Shown one piece after another: positions 24,965 to 32,268 of a stretch of 32,268 nt of DNA. A program made the position numbers and the translations under genes. Numbering within the stretch: the first letter of the stretch is position 1; every line of letters begins with the position of its first letter. The notes below the pieces were generated by a model. The model was not told the DNA's origin. It made no database searches and saw nothing but the letters and a program-made list of their open reading frames with translations. The stretch comes from Lachnospiraceae bacterium (GTDB lineage: Bacteria > Bacillota > Clostridia > Lachnospirales > Lachnospiraceae): contig JALEJB010000229.1 in assembly GCA_022768825.1 (NCBI GenBank), positions 1 to 32,268 of the forward strand. The letters run 5' to 3'.

Positions 24965-25018
24965 AAAAACTCTTCTCACAAGCCTGCTGATCATACAGTG
25001 TCTCATAAGAAGAGTTTT
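24965..25018 (-). terminator. Long hairpin, probable terminator after the flagellin unit
   Basis: An 11-bp perfect stem, AAAACTCTTCT and its complement (25008-25018 and 24965-24975), closes a 32-base loop and is followed on the minus strand by TTTTT. It lies between the FliS-like gene and the sigma gene. The long loop is unusual for a simple terminator, and a TATGAT inside it might be a -10 for the sigma gene. Confidence 0.55.
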
Positions 25019-25037
25019 GTTGCAATTTTTTTACATT

Positions 25038-25517
25038 TTATGCCAGAAAACCTCTGGACCTTGTCTGGTCTGCGTTGAATGAGGCTTCGTTTAATGCATG
25101 TCTGCCATACGTATATCCGGCTACCACCGTCTGCGCATTCTGCATCATCGCCGGGGAATCATCCTCTGCGGCAATCCGTGAAAAAGCATCGTACAATTTA
25201 TCCATGACATTTTTCGCATTGCTTAACGGTTTTTTCTTGTGTGTCGCCATGGCAAGTGCCAGCTGTCTGCGGCTGTAATTGTACAGAGGATACAACTGCG
25301 ATGCGATCTCATATTTGAAATCCAGCGCATTCTGTAATCGTTTGAGCACCTCATCCGCAGAACGGATCGCCTGTTTAAAAGGCGCTCCTCCCATTTCATA
25401 GGCGTCAAATGCATCTTCCAGGAAGGCATAAAAGATATCGTATTCAATGACGATCATCTGACTTGCATTACACTGCGCCAGACGTCTGGTAAATTCTTTC
25501 TTTTTTTCGTCCGTCAC
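25038..25517 (-). CDS. FliS-like flagellin chaperone
   Basis: Binds newly made flagellin and prevents premature polymerisation in the cytoplasm before export. The 159-residue, all-helical protein resembles the Lachnospiraceae FliS-like form: NASQMIVIEYDIFYAFLEDA, FKQAIRSADEVLKRLQNALDFKYEIASQLYPLYNY, LAMATHKKKPLSNAKNVMDKLYDAF and VVAGYTYGRHALNE. It starts 21 bases after the flagellin stop with GTG (25515-25517) behind GAGGTAA, so it is cotranscribed with its presumed client. Longer and more divergent than typical FliS (about 130 aa), so the name rests on pattern and context. Confidence 0.75.
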   Translation of the reverse strand: MTDEKKKEFTRRLAQCNASQMIVIEYDIFYAFLEDAFDAYEMGGAPFKQAIRSADEVLKRLQNALDFKYEIASQLYPLYNYSRRQLALAMATHKKKPLSNAKNVMDKLYDAFSRIAAEDDSPAMMQNAQTVVAGYTYGRHALNEASFNADQTRSRGFLA

Positions 25518-25538
25518 TGCCTGTTACCTCTTTTCCTC

Positions 25539-27056
25539 TTATCCCAACATCTGCAGGATCTGCTGTGGCAGATCATTGGCCTGACTGAGCACGGAGATCG
25601 CCGCCTGATCCAATACATTCATGTTGGAATATTCGCTCATCTCCTCTGCCATATCGGTGTCCATGATACGGGAAATTGCCGATTCCATATTTTCTGTCGT
25701 ACCTTCCAGACTGGATACCGCATATTCTAAGCGGTTCTGGTAAGCTCCGAGACGGGAACGCACCTTGCTGACCTGTTCGATCGCCAGATCCAACGCTGCC
25801 ATCGCTTTGTCGGCGCCACCTGTCCGGATGACATTGATATCATCAATATACAAGGTCTCACAGTTGACCGCCGGAATGCGGACATCAATCGTCTGATTCT
25901 CATGGGCACCGACCTGAAGCGTCATATCTCCCAGATCCGTAACTTCTAAATCGACGATATATTCCGGCTTCGGAAGTGCATCATTCATCTTTGCCAGATC
26001 TTCATTCTGTGACGGATCGATCTTAAAGACCATCTCAAATCCGTTTTTATCGGTGATCGTCACCTTCTGTCCATCACTGAGATAGGTGGCTGTATTGGAA
26101 AATCCTTCCGTGATATCGACCGGAGTGCCGCCCGCAGGTGTCAATGTAGATCCTTCCCTGCCCAGTTCGATCACAGCGTCTTTTCCTACCGGAGACTTAT
26201 CAATAAAATCCGCCGCACTGGTAATGACCACACCCTTGATCGTAATGGTTACGGATGATCCACCGGTTCCGATCGCAGAGCTTCCATCCGACCCTACAAC
26301 GCTAAAATCTATTTTTTCGTCACTGCCGTATCCAATCGAAGTCAGCTTCATCTCATCGGTTCCCTGACGCTCTACCGTGACACCAACCAATTCCGCCTGA
26401 TCGCGAACCATCGCATAGATCTCATCATCGGTGGCATTCTTTGGAATTTCGATGGTCGCGCCATTTAAGGTCACCTTCTGTCCACCGCTTAAGTTCTTAA
26501 CGGTCATCGACGCCTGCTCCGGTGCCTGTATTATTTTAAAAGAATAATTGGCAGCCGACACCTCATCGCTGGTCTGAAAATTGCGAATGGAAGAGCTCAC
26601 CAGACGATTGTCGATACTTGGATATACTCTCGTATCCTGTGAACCGTCCAAGATGATCTTGCTGTTAAACTCGGTATCTCCCGCAATCCGATCGATCTCC
26701 TTTTGCAGCTGACTGATCTCCGCCTGACATGCTTCCTTGTCTGCCGGGGTCATAGAATCCGTTGCCGCCTGTACAGACAGTTCACGCATACGCTGCAGGA
26801 TCGCGTGTGTCTCTGTCAGCGCGCCGTCTGCAGTCTGGATGACACTGATTCCGTCGGAAGCATTTTCCGTTGACTGATCCAGTGCATCGATCTGCGCGCG
26901 CATTTTGTTGCTGATCGCCATTCCCGAAGGACTGTCCTTTGCGGAATTGATCTTATAACCGGATGATAAACGCTGAATGGATGCTGCCAGCTTATCCTCC
27001 GTGCGATGCAAATGCGCATTTGATATTACTGCTGAAATATTCTGATTAACCTTCAT
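25539..27056 (-). CDS. Flagellin
   Basis: Filament subunit, exported through the flagellum. The 505-residue protein has the conserved N-terminal D0/D1 region (residues 1-140: MKVNQNISAVISNAHL, SSGYKINSAKDSPSGMAIS, LQRMRELSVQAATDS) and C-terminal D1/D0 (about 415-505: RSRLGAYQNRLEYAVSSL, ISRIMDTDMAEEMSEYSN, VLSQANDLPQQILQML), with a variable Gly/Ser/Thr-rich middle of about 270 residues. The TLR5-contact motif QRMRELSVQ (88-96) is intact. Two cysteines, C110 and one in VNCETL, are unusual for flagellin. ATG at 27054-27056 behind AGAGGT. Confidence 0.97.
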   Translation of the reverse strand: MKVNQNISAVISNAHLHRTEDKLAASIQRLSSGYKINSAKDSPSGMAISNKMRAQIDALDQSTENASDGISVIQTADGALTETHAILQRMRELSVQAATDSMTPADKEACQAEISQLQKEIDRIAGDTEFNSKIILDGSQDTRVYPSIDNRLVSSSIRNFQTSDEVSAANYSFKIIQAPEQASMTVKNLSGGQKVTLNGATIEIPKNATDDEIYAMVRDQAELVGVTVERQGTDEMKLTSIGYGSDEKIDFSVVGSDGSSAIGTGGSSVTITIKGVVITSAADFIDKSPVGKDAVIELGREGSTLTPAGGTPVDITEGFSNTATYLSDGQKVTITDKNGFEMVFKIDPSQNEDLAKMNDALPKPEYIVDLEVTDLGDMTLQVGAHENQTIDVRIPAVNCETLYIDDINVIRTGGADKAMAALDLAIEQVSKVRSRLGAYQNRLEYAVSSLEGTTENMESAISRIMDTDMAEEMSEYSNMNVLDQAAISVLSQANDLPQQILQMLG

Positions 27057-27144
27057 ATATTACCTCTGATTTCCGGGTCATGCCCTTATCAATCAGCGTC
27101 CCTGCCTCTGTCTGCAAATCATTTGCAATCCGGCAACCATCCAT
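27046..27144 (-). CDS. Putative 32-codon leader peptide overlapping the flagellin start
   Basis: A short open frame in the flagellin mRNA leader: ATG at 27142-27144, AAGGGG (27149-27154) four bases upstream, and TAA at 27046-27048 inside the fourth flagellin codon, so it overlaps the flagellin start by 11 bases. The product begins MDGCRIANDLQ and ends KSEVIYEG; no family is recognised. The flagellin ribosome binding site lies within its codons 27-28, and a palindrome (27113-27127) within codons 6-11. It may couple or tune flagellin translation; that it is translated is inference. Confidence 0.35.
   Translation of the reverse strand: MDGCRIANDLQTEAGTLIDKGMTRKSEVIYEG
27113..27127. promoter_or_regulatory. 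15-bp palindrome in the flagellin leader
   Basis: TGCAAAT, one base, ATTTGCA: 7-base perfect arms within the flagellin 5' leader. It could be an operator, or in RNA a 5-bp hairpin with a 5-base loop. No known regulator is assigned. Confidence 0.45.
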
Positions 27145-27167
27145 GTCGCCCCTTGTTTCTACAAATT

Positions 27168-27193
27168 TTATCGGAAAGATCGGGTCATTTCTC
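27168..27193 (-). promoter_or_regulatory. Sigma-28-like promoter for flagellin
   Basis: Minus strand TCCGATAA (27168-27175) matches the flagellar sigma-28 -10 box GCCGATAA in seven of eight bases. The -35 at the expected spacing reads TGAGAAAT and matches poorly. It overlaps the end of the DUF6240-like gene and would give a leader of about 105 bases. Confidence 0.45.
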
Positions 27194-30100
27194 AAGCGCA
27201 TCTTTCAAAAATGTCACCATTTTTTCTGCAATCTTGTACAGCCTTCTCGTCTGAATCTCATACGAAGCGGTTTTTGGATCAGATTCCGACTGCTCTTTCA
27301 TCGGCGCAAATTCTGAAAGTCCAAGATTACTGCCCTGAAGGATCGGTACATCGATCCGGTCACCGATTCCTGCTTCGGCTGCTGCCTGCGACAGTAGTTC
27401 TGCCAGCTCTGCCCCATAATTTTGCAACGTTCGCACGCCCCCCGGCGTCTCTGCCGCCACAAATCCCTGTATACCGGATTCTTTTGCCTGAAGCTTTGCC
27501 GCCACTTTTCCCAAAGTATCGCTTTCCATCGTGATACCTACCATGCCCTTGGTCTCTTTTCCGCGAACGATCTTCACATGTACCATTCCCGCACCGTCAC
27601 TGGTTAGGATCGGAATGGCATAATGCTCCTCGTTTGCCATCGGTCTTCCCAGCGATAACTGCTTCGTCATCGTCTGCAGCTGTTTGAGATCCAACGTCGT
27701 CATCCCTTTCGCATACATCACGGTCTGCCCACAGTGCTCCGCCACACTGGCAAGTGTATTTTGCGCTTCGGCAAGTTCCTGCGGAGTTTTTAAGTCCTGT
27801 CCCATTTTTTCTATGAGATCTTCTTTGATCTGTGCGATCTCTTCCATCAGATCGGCATCGTCACCATGATCCTCAGTCCCAATATCCATGAGCTTTCGGA
27901 TCGCGCCATTCGGGTCCTGCAGCATCTCCTGCATAGCGATGACATGGTTGATGGTCGTCGGAATATTGTAATTTTGCAGTGCACTCCATACCTGATTCTC
28001 CGCCTGCAATGCCCGGGTATATTCCTGCAGCTGACTTTCAAAATATGCCTGCTGCCGCTGCTGAATTTGCTTTTGATATGCCTCATTGTTTTCCTGCTCC
28101 TGCAAGTGCAAAAGCAACTGCTCCGGTGTCTGATCCTGCCAATGATCTGACTGCAGTAAATCCCCAAACTGTTCCGGTTCCTTTGCAATTTCCTGTACCT
28201 GCCTGAAACATTCCAACTGGTATGCGCGGTTGATCTGTTCCGAGATGGATCCCTTCAGCGTACCCGTTACCCCGGAAAAATCGTCATCAATCGAATAATC
28301 CATCTGCTTTTTCCCGGAACGCATTGCGCTGAGCAGATTTTTCATACTAAGCTTGGCTCCCTGTGAGACAAGGGCTCCGATGGCAGCTCCATCACCCGCC
28401 TCCACCTGATGGATCAGGCGATAGATCCCAATATAAGCATCTCTTTCGCTCTCGGATATGGAATTCGTCTGCTCCAGCTTCCACAGATATTCGCTGAATT
28501 TCGTCAGCGGATCCTGTCCCGGCAGCTCATCCGAGATCTTCTTCGCGGTTTCATTCAACTGTTCGATACTCAGCTCCAGCGGATTGATCCCGTCACGGAT
28601 CATTTCTCTGACAACGGCAGGCTTTAAGCTGTCAAACGCTTCCTGCACCTGTGCAACTGCCAGCTTGACCTGCGCCACAGATTCGTCGGTCACATCCATC
28701 CGGTTATATGCCAGAATCCGGACTGCTCTCTCATTGCTTTGTGTATGCTCCAGCTCCATCCGGTCCAGGATCTCGTCCACATTTCGAAACGCCTTTTGAA
28801 TACTGTCACCCATATCGCGTCTTGGTGCGGTCATCATCGTCTCATAGCTTTCTCCCGCCTGCTCGAACTTGCTTTGCAGTGCTTTACCTGTCGTATGCAG
28901 GCTTTCCAATGTATTCAGATACTCGTCACTTCCAATGGCGACGATTGGCAGATACGGCAGCTCCTGTGCCACCGTATCCACTCTGGCAAACAGCTCGACC
29001 TGCTGCACACTCGTCCTGCTGCCATCTGCCTCCAGTAAATTTCTATAATAAGCATGTTCCTGCGCCTTCAGATCCTCAACCAGTTCTTCCAGCGGTTTGG
29101 TATCGATGGATACGCCTTGCTTTAACAATCGCTTATTTGCCTCCAGCGTCATGATCAGCCGGGTCTCCTGCAGCTTTCTTTGCGCTGTTACATACTCCGG
29201 AATTTTTTGCAGATCAAAAAACCGGTCCGCGTCGATCGTCACTGTCTCTGAAGTAAGCAATTCGTGTGCTTCCCCAAGATGCTCGATAGAAATGGATTGC
29301 CCCTGATCCAGCACATAGGCGATATCCTCATCCGTCGCCTGATCGATCACGTGCAGCGCTTCTTCTGCCCGATCGTCATAGGAATATCCTTCCGCCAGCA
29401 ACGCATCCTGCGGACGTCCGCCATCTGCAACTGCCTGTGCCATTTGCTGTGACAGCTTTTCGGTTTCAAGTGGAAAAGTAATCGACTGCAAGGCCTGCAT
29501 ATTTCCCAACATTTCTCCGGTGACAGCCAGATCATTTGCCGCCAGCCATTTGGCTGAGCGGATATTTTCTTCATTGACAGCCAGTCCCGCACCGAGCAGC
29601 ACCTGTTCGATCTGTTTTTCAAACTGCCCGTTGTCATACGAGCGATCCGGCTGCTTTACGTAGGAATCCACTCCACTGTGACTTGCCTGATACAGATTCG
29701 CAATCGTCGGCATCAGGTTGTTTCCCAGCATGTATTTGATCGCGCCCTCACCCAATTCGGACAAGCTCTCTGCCAGTTTTGCAGCCTTTGTACTGTCCGC
29801 GTAATTCTCCTCTGTAAGCGGCAGATCCTGCGCTGAAAATGCCGAAGACAGGCTCGCCGCCAACGCGGCATTTCCGGTCATGGTCTCCAACTGTTCTCCC
29901 GACAGATCATTGGAAAAATAATGGGTATCTTTTCCTGCCTTTGCCAGCTCCATCTGAATCTTATCGGTCTCCGTCACAACCGTATGTATATCTGTATCAG
30001 ACAGCGAAAAACCATCGTCCTGCATCTGCTTTGCATCCTCTGCGGTTGTCGTATTCGCTCCCACGACCATTTCATTTTTCATTTGAACCGCATCCAGATT

Positions 30101-30313
30101 CTGCGCCTGCTGCTGAATATCCTCAAGCGAATCCGGCTCCTGCTGCCCCGGTCTGCCATAGGTGACGTTTCGTGTCAGATTTGCAGAGTATATGCCGGTT
30201 GCATCGTTCTCCTTCACTCTGTGCTCATCTGTTTTGTGGTCATGTACAGCTGCGTCTGCGATCCCTGCGTTCTGAAAAATTCCGTTTTTTCCAATCTGAT
30301 CAATCTGCATCAT
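27185..30313 (-). CDS. Large DUF6240-like protein in the flagellar locus
   Basis: A 1042-residue, Gln/Glu/Ala-rich, largely helical, acidic protein with no signal peptide or membrane segment. I match it from memory to DUF6240, a Lachnospiraceae family placed beside flagellin genes, function unknown. The N-terminus is low-complexity; the middle holds several similar helical segments (ELGEGAIKYMLGNNLMPTIANLYQASHSG; LLGAGLAVNEENIRSAKWLAANDLAVTGEML). The last about 150 residues (GMVHVKIVRGKETKGMVGITMESDTLGKVAAKLQ) recall the C-terminal domain of FliK hook-length proteins, which is inference. ATG at 30311-30313 behind AAAGGAG. Confidence 0.8.
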   Translation of the reverse strand: MMQIDQIGKNGIFQNAGIADAAVHDHKTDEHRVKENDATGIYSANLTRNVTYGRPGQQEPDSLEDIQQQAQNLDAVQMKNEMVVGANTTTAEDAKQMQDDGFSLSDTDIHTVVTETDKIQMELAKAGKDTHYFSNDLSGEQLETMTGNAALAASLSSAFSAQDLPLTEENYADSTKAAKLAESLSELGEGAIKYMLGNNLMPTIANLYQASHSGVDSYVKQPDRSYDNGQFEKQIEQVLLGAGLAVNEENIRSAKWLAANDLAVTGEMLGNMQALQSITFPLETEKLSQQMAQAVADGGRPQDALLAEGYSYDDRAEEALHVIDQATDEDIAYVLDQGQSISIEHLGEAHELLTSETVTIDADRFFDLQKIPEYVTAQRKLQETRLIMTLEANKRLLKQGVSIDTKPLEELVEDLKAQEHAYYRNLLEADGSRTSVQQVELFARVDTVAQELPYLPIVAIGSDEYLNTLESLHTTGKALQSKFEQAGESYETMMTAPRRDMGDSIQKAFRNVDEILDRMELEHTQSNERAVRILAYNRMDVTDESVAQVKLAVAQVQEAFDSLKPAVVREMIRDGINPLELSIEQLNETAKKISDELPGQDPLTKFSEYLWKLEQTNSISESERDAYIGIYRLIHQVEAGDGAAIGALVSQGAKLSMKNLLSAMRSGKKQMDYSIDDDFSGVTGTLKGSISEQINRAYQLECFRQVQEIAKEPEQFGDLLQSDHWQDQTPEQLLLHLQEQENNEAYQKQIQQRQQAYFESQLQEYTRALQAENQVWSALQNYNIPTTINHVIAMQEMLQDPNGAIRKLMDIGTEDHGDDADLMEEIAQIKEDLIEKMGQDLKTPQELAEAQNTLASVAEHCGQTVMYAKGMTTLDLKQLQTMTKQLSLGRPMANEEHYAIPILTSDGAGMVHVKIVRGKETKGMVGITMESDTLGKVAAKLQAKESGIQGFVAAETPGGVRTLQNYGAELAELLSQAAAEAGIGDRIDVPILQGSNLGLSEFAPMKEQSESDPKTASYEIQTRRLYKIAEKMVTFLKDALEK

Positions 30314-30382
30314 TTCAAGCTCCTTTATATTGATCTCTCGTCCCTGTATCGGTACGATCGGGTTGTGATCACTCTATATGAT

Positions 30383-30409
30383 ATGTCGGGTGATTCCTGC
30401 AAATTATTA
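30383..30409 (-). promoter_or_regulatory. Sigma-28-like promoter for the DUF6240-like gene
   Basis: Minus strand TAAT (30406-30409), exactly 15 bases, then CCCGACAT (30383-30390); compare TAAA-N15-GCCGATAT for Bacillus SigD. Three of four and six of eight positions agree. A poorer sigma-A reading (TTGCAG, 18 bases, TATAGA) overlaps it. Confidence 0.45.
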
Positions 30410-30439
30410 ATAAGGTGGCAAAAAACGTTTCGACATTGC

Positions 30440-30497
30440 AAAAAAATCCCATGATATATCGTTTCCCCCGCACAATCGGAGTAACGATATACCATGG
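30440..30497 (-). terminator. Strong terminator after the AbiEi-like gene
   Basis: A 15-bp stem, CCATGGTATATCGTT with AACGATATATCATGG (30483-30497 and 30449-30463; one G-U), then a T-run at 30440-30446 on the minus strand. The 19-base loop contains a smaller inner stem. It separates the AbiEi unit from the flagellar block. Confidence 0.92.
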
Positions 30498-30530
30498 AAT
30501 TTTATAACTTTGCAGTGTCTGACTTCTTTT

Positions 30531-31133
30531 TTAATTTTTATCTGCATCCTGTATATTTTTTACACATCGCAGGCGATCTGCGTAATCATAAATGCGCTTG
30601 CAGTGATTTCTCTGCCCGGCAAACGCTTCGAGGATCTGCGTGTAATTTTCCTCCGATAACTTGTTCTTTAAACGGATACAATCACAAAAAGTACGCTCGG
30701 GAGCATAGTAATGATAGCTTCCATACCCTGTTTTCTTCTCCGCGATCTCACCCCTGATGCCGGTGTTTTTGAAATAATAGCGTTTGACAGGAAACGAAAA
30801 TTCCATTTTCTTTCGATCCGTGCGCTCGGTTGCCACATGGACGATCTCCGGTTCCTCCAGGATCAATCCCGCCAGATACGCTGCGCTTTCCATACAGATC
30901 ACGGCATCGGGATTCACCTTGGCGATCTCTACATACTTATGATCATCCGGTTTTTTGAAGCCGCAGGTATTGCACCAGTACCATCCCCTGGCAAATTTCT
31001 CGAGGATACCCGCCTCCTCCATCTCCTGCAGCTGTAAAACCGTGACGCCTCTGTCCTGAAGCTGCGCAAAGCTCATATATCCTCTATTCTCCCTGAAGGC
31101 TTTTATCATCCGTTCTTTTGTACGCTGTAACAT
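30531..31133 (-). CDS. AbiEi-family winged-helix protein (type IV antitoxin-like)
   Basis: A 200-residue cytoplasmic protein. The N-terminal about 60 residues form a winged helix (GYMSFAQLQDRGVTVLQLQEMEEAGILEKFARGWYW), as in AbiEi antitoxins, which repress their own operon and oppose the nucleotidyltransferase toxin AbiEii. The C-terminal part has the family's VICMESAAYLAGL and APERTFCDCIRLK regions. No AbiEii gene is in the window, so it is either a solitary regulator or has a distant partner. ATG at 31131-31133 behind GGAGAG; the longer frame begins with TTG and lacks a site. It follows the edge gene by 28 bases, probably in one transcript. Confidence 0.82.
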   Translation of the reverse strand: MLQRTKERMIKAFRENRGYMSFAQLQDRGVTVLQLQEMEEAGILEKFARGWYWCNTCGFKKPDDHKYVEIAKVNPDAVICMESAAYLAGLILEEPEIVHVATERTDRKKMEFSFPVKRYYFKNTGIRGEIAEKKTGYGSYHYYAPERTFCDCIRLKNKLSEENYTQILEAFAGQRNHCKRIYDYADRLRCVKNIQDADKN

Positions 31134-31161
31134 GTATGAGCTCTCCTGCAAACCATCGCTT

Positions 31162-32268
31162 TTAATATTTCAGATCATAGACATACTCAATATTGCCCGC
31201 CTTCTGATCATTGACAATGAGACCGATCTTCAGGCTGTTATAATACCAGTCTCCGATGACGATCGTGTCCTCCCATTTGAGCAAAAAGTCACCCTGCGTC
31301 ACAACAGAATTGCCGTCATCATCCTGTACATAATCGGTTTTTGCTCCATTGTTACGGAAAATGAGATAGCCCTTGTTCCGATCCGTGTGCAGTTCATAGG
31401 CAACAGACGCAACCGGCGCAATGGATTGCTGTGACAGGGAAATTGTCTGTTTTTCATTCGTCCCAAAGGTCAGCTCGATCGTCGGGGTCAGATCCGGCAG
31501 ATTATACAGAACCGGATTCGTATCAAAACGTACCAGATCATCGCTTGTCAGCAGGCCGTTGTTACGAAACGTACCATAGTACATCTCCTTCTCGGATGGC
31601 TGCAGCGCCATATCATAGATGACTGAGCCAAATATCTTTTCCATATCCTCTGCAACATACTCCTTCACATCCCGCTCAGGAAAGGAAAACTGTCCATACG
31701 AATAGGTGAGCCCCGCTGCAACGCGCTGCTGATACTCCATCATTTTGTTGACGAGACTTACCTTTTTCTCATCATCTGTATCCTGCTCATCGGTCGCATC
31801 ATCACCCAATGTACCGGCAGTCTTTGCATCCGCAACAGTCCGTTTCATATCCGTGATCGCCTGTGGTTCATTAAAGGCATCCCCTGCGATATCTCCGCCT
31901 GTCAGCAGCTTGATATAGATATCCTCGATCTGCTTATCTGTCATATTAGTTACATCTTCATCTGCCAGATTCATCGTATAGGAATTCGAAAGCAGGGCAT
32001 TGGCATCTGCCATCGCTTTCTGAGAATCTTCCCCCAGTACGTTTTTATAATATTTATAAAAGTCATTTTGCAGCTCTACCTGATTTTTCGCATAGGAAAG
32101 TACGAGGGTGCGATGCATATTATCATCCCCGCTGCCGGAAAAGATGTTAGGCATAAAAATCTTTACCAGGATCAAAACGACGATCACAACTGCACCGATC
32201 ATCAGATTTCTTTTGGTGATGATATGCACATGCTTTTCCTTTTCTTTTTTCTTCTTTGGTTTTTCCGG
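31162..32268 (-). CDS. Membrane-anchored protein of unknown function, N-terminus cut by window edge
   Basis: At least 355 residues: one membrane helix (NLMIGAVVIVVLILVKIFM) and a long extracytoplasmic region with a helical first half (NDFYKYYKNVLGEDSQKAMADANALL; LVNKMMEYQQRVAAGLTYSYG) and a beta-rich second half (TIELTFGTNEKQTISLS; VLYNLPDLTP). The frame stays open past a possible GTG start at 32227-32229 to the window end, encoding a Lys/Glu/Pro-rich stretch (PEKPKKKKEKEKH), so the true start is probably beyond the edge. The AAGGA before the GTG may simply be lysine codons. I recognise no family. Confidence 0.7.
   Translation of the reverse strand, partial: PEKPKKKKEKEKHVHIITKRNLMIGAVVIVVLILVKIFMPNIFSGSGDDNMHRTLVLSYAKNQVELQNDFYKYYKNVLGEDSQKAMADANALLSNSYTMNLADEDVTNMTDKQIEDIYIKLLTGGDIAGDAFNEPQAITDMKRTVADAKTAGTLGDDATDEQDTDDEKKVSLVNKMMEYQQRVAAGLTYSYGQFSFPERDVKEYVAEDMEKIFGSVIYDMALQPSEKEMYYGTFRNNGLLTSDDLVRFDTNPVLYNLPDLTPTIELTFGTNEKQTISLSQQSIAPVASVAYELHTDRNKGYLIFRNNGAKTDYVQDDDGNSVVTQGDFLLKWEDTIVIGDWYYNSLKIGLIVNDQKAGNIEYVYDLKY

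Noticed and set aside
27057..27167. CsrA-binding sites (several GGA motifs) in the flagellin leader
   Set aside because: GGA occurs in ATGGATGG and CCGGAAAT, but short GGA motifs are common, the hairpin context is unclear and no csrA or fliW gene is in the window; too weak to call.
28458..29154. Overlapping plus-strand open frames inside the DUF6240-like gene
   Set aside because: Ser/Cys/Pro-rich shadow translations without start signals; the minus-strand frame is continuous for 1042 codons with a good ribosome binding site.
30531..32268. A full AbiE type IV toxin-antitoxin system
   Set aside because: Only the AbiEi-like half is present; the adjacent gene is a membrane-anchored protein with no nucleotidyltransferase motif.
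1..32268. CRISPR arrays, insertion sequences, prophage or integrase genes, tRNA and rRNA genes
   Set aside because: Looked for on both strands; no regularly spaced repeats, transposase or integrase motifs or cloverleaf sequences were recognised. This was by eye, so a degenerate remnant could be missed.

Overview
The window is a stretch of ordinary-looking chromosome from a motile, Gram-positive anaerobe of the Clostridia, most likely a Lachnospiraceae member related to Roseburia, Agathobacter or Lachnospira. The grounds are the gene order argF-birA-DUF6145-coaX-dusB-greA-lysS, strong AGGAGG-type ribosome binding sites, near-perfect sigma-A promoters, a SleB-type wall hydrolase, a Tad pilus locus of the DUF5702/FHA kind with no outer-membrane secretin, and a flagellin starting MKVNQN. 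Genus is inference. Nearly all genes are on the minus strand; only murG and a DUF2508 gene are on the plus strand.

Layout from left to right (transcription mostly right to left): (1) 100-6416, a housekeeping run: argF, birA, a DUF6145-like gene, coaX and dusB are tightly packed as one operon, followed by greA-lysS under its own consensus promoter. (2) 6510-9311, three envelope genes: an SPFH/stomatin-like protein, a SleB cell-wall hydrolase with two SH3 domains, and a small membrane protein. (3) 9470-11020, murG (+) and a HIT-family hydrolase (-), converging on a shared bidirectional terminator. (4) 11132-12799, a flavodoxin-like/SCP2 fusion protein and a rhomboid protease. (5) 12838-21594, a complete Gram-positive Tad (tight adherence) pilus operon: CpaE-like protein, CpaF ATPase, TadB, TadC, Flp pilin, DUF5702 protein, TadE-like pseudopilin, prepilin peptidase, a mini-pseudopilin and an FHA/DUF6382 protein, with a sigma-A promoter upstream and many stop/start overlaps. 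(6) 21934-22155, a divergent DUF2508 gene. (7) 22234-24937, an ECF sigma factor with a membrane-anchored beta-propeller protein as probable anti-sigma partner or sensor. (8) 25038-30313, a flagellar block: a large DUF6240-like protein, flagellin and a FliS-like chaperone, with sigma-28-like promoters. (9) 30531 to the end, an AbiEi-type winged-helix protein without a visible toxin, and a membrane-anchored protein cut by the window edge.

The two surface machines (Tad pilus and flagellum) flank the sigma/beta-propeller pair. The most interesting points are: the CpaE-like protein has lost its Walker A lysine; the TadE-like protein carries two tandem His/Cys modules outside the membrane; TadC has a roughly 190-residue insert; and a 32-codon open reading frame sits in the flagellin leader and overlaps the flagellin start. 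I found no CRISPR array, insertion sequence, tRNA, rRNA or integrase.
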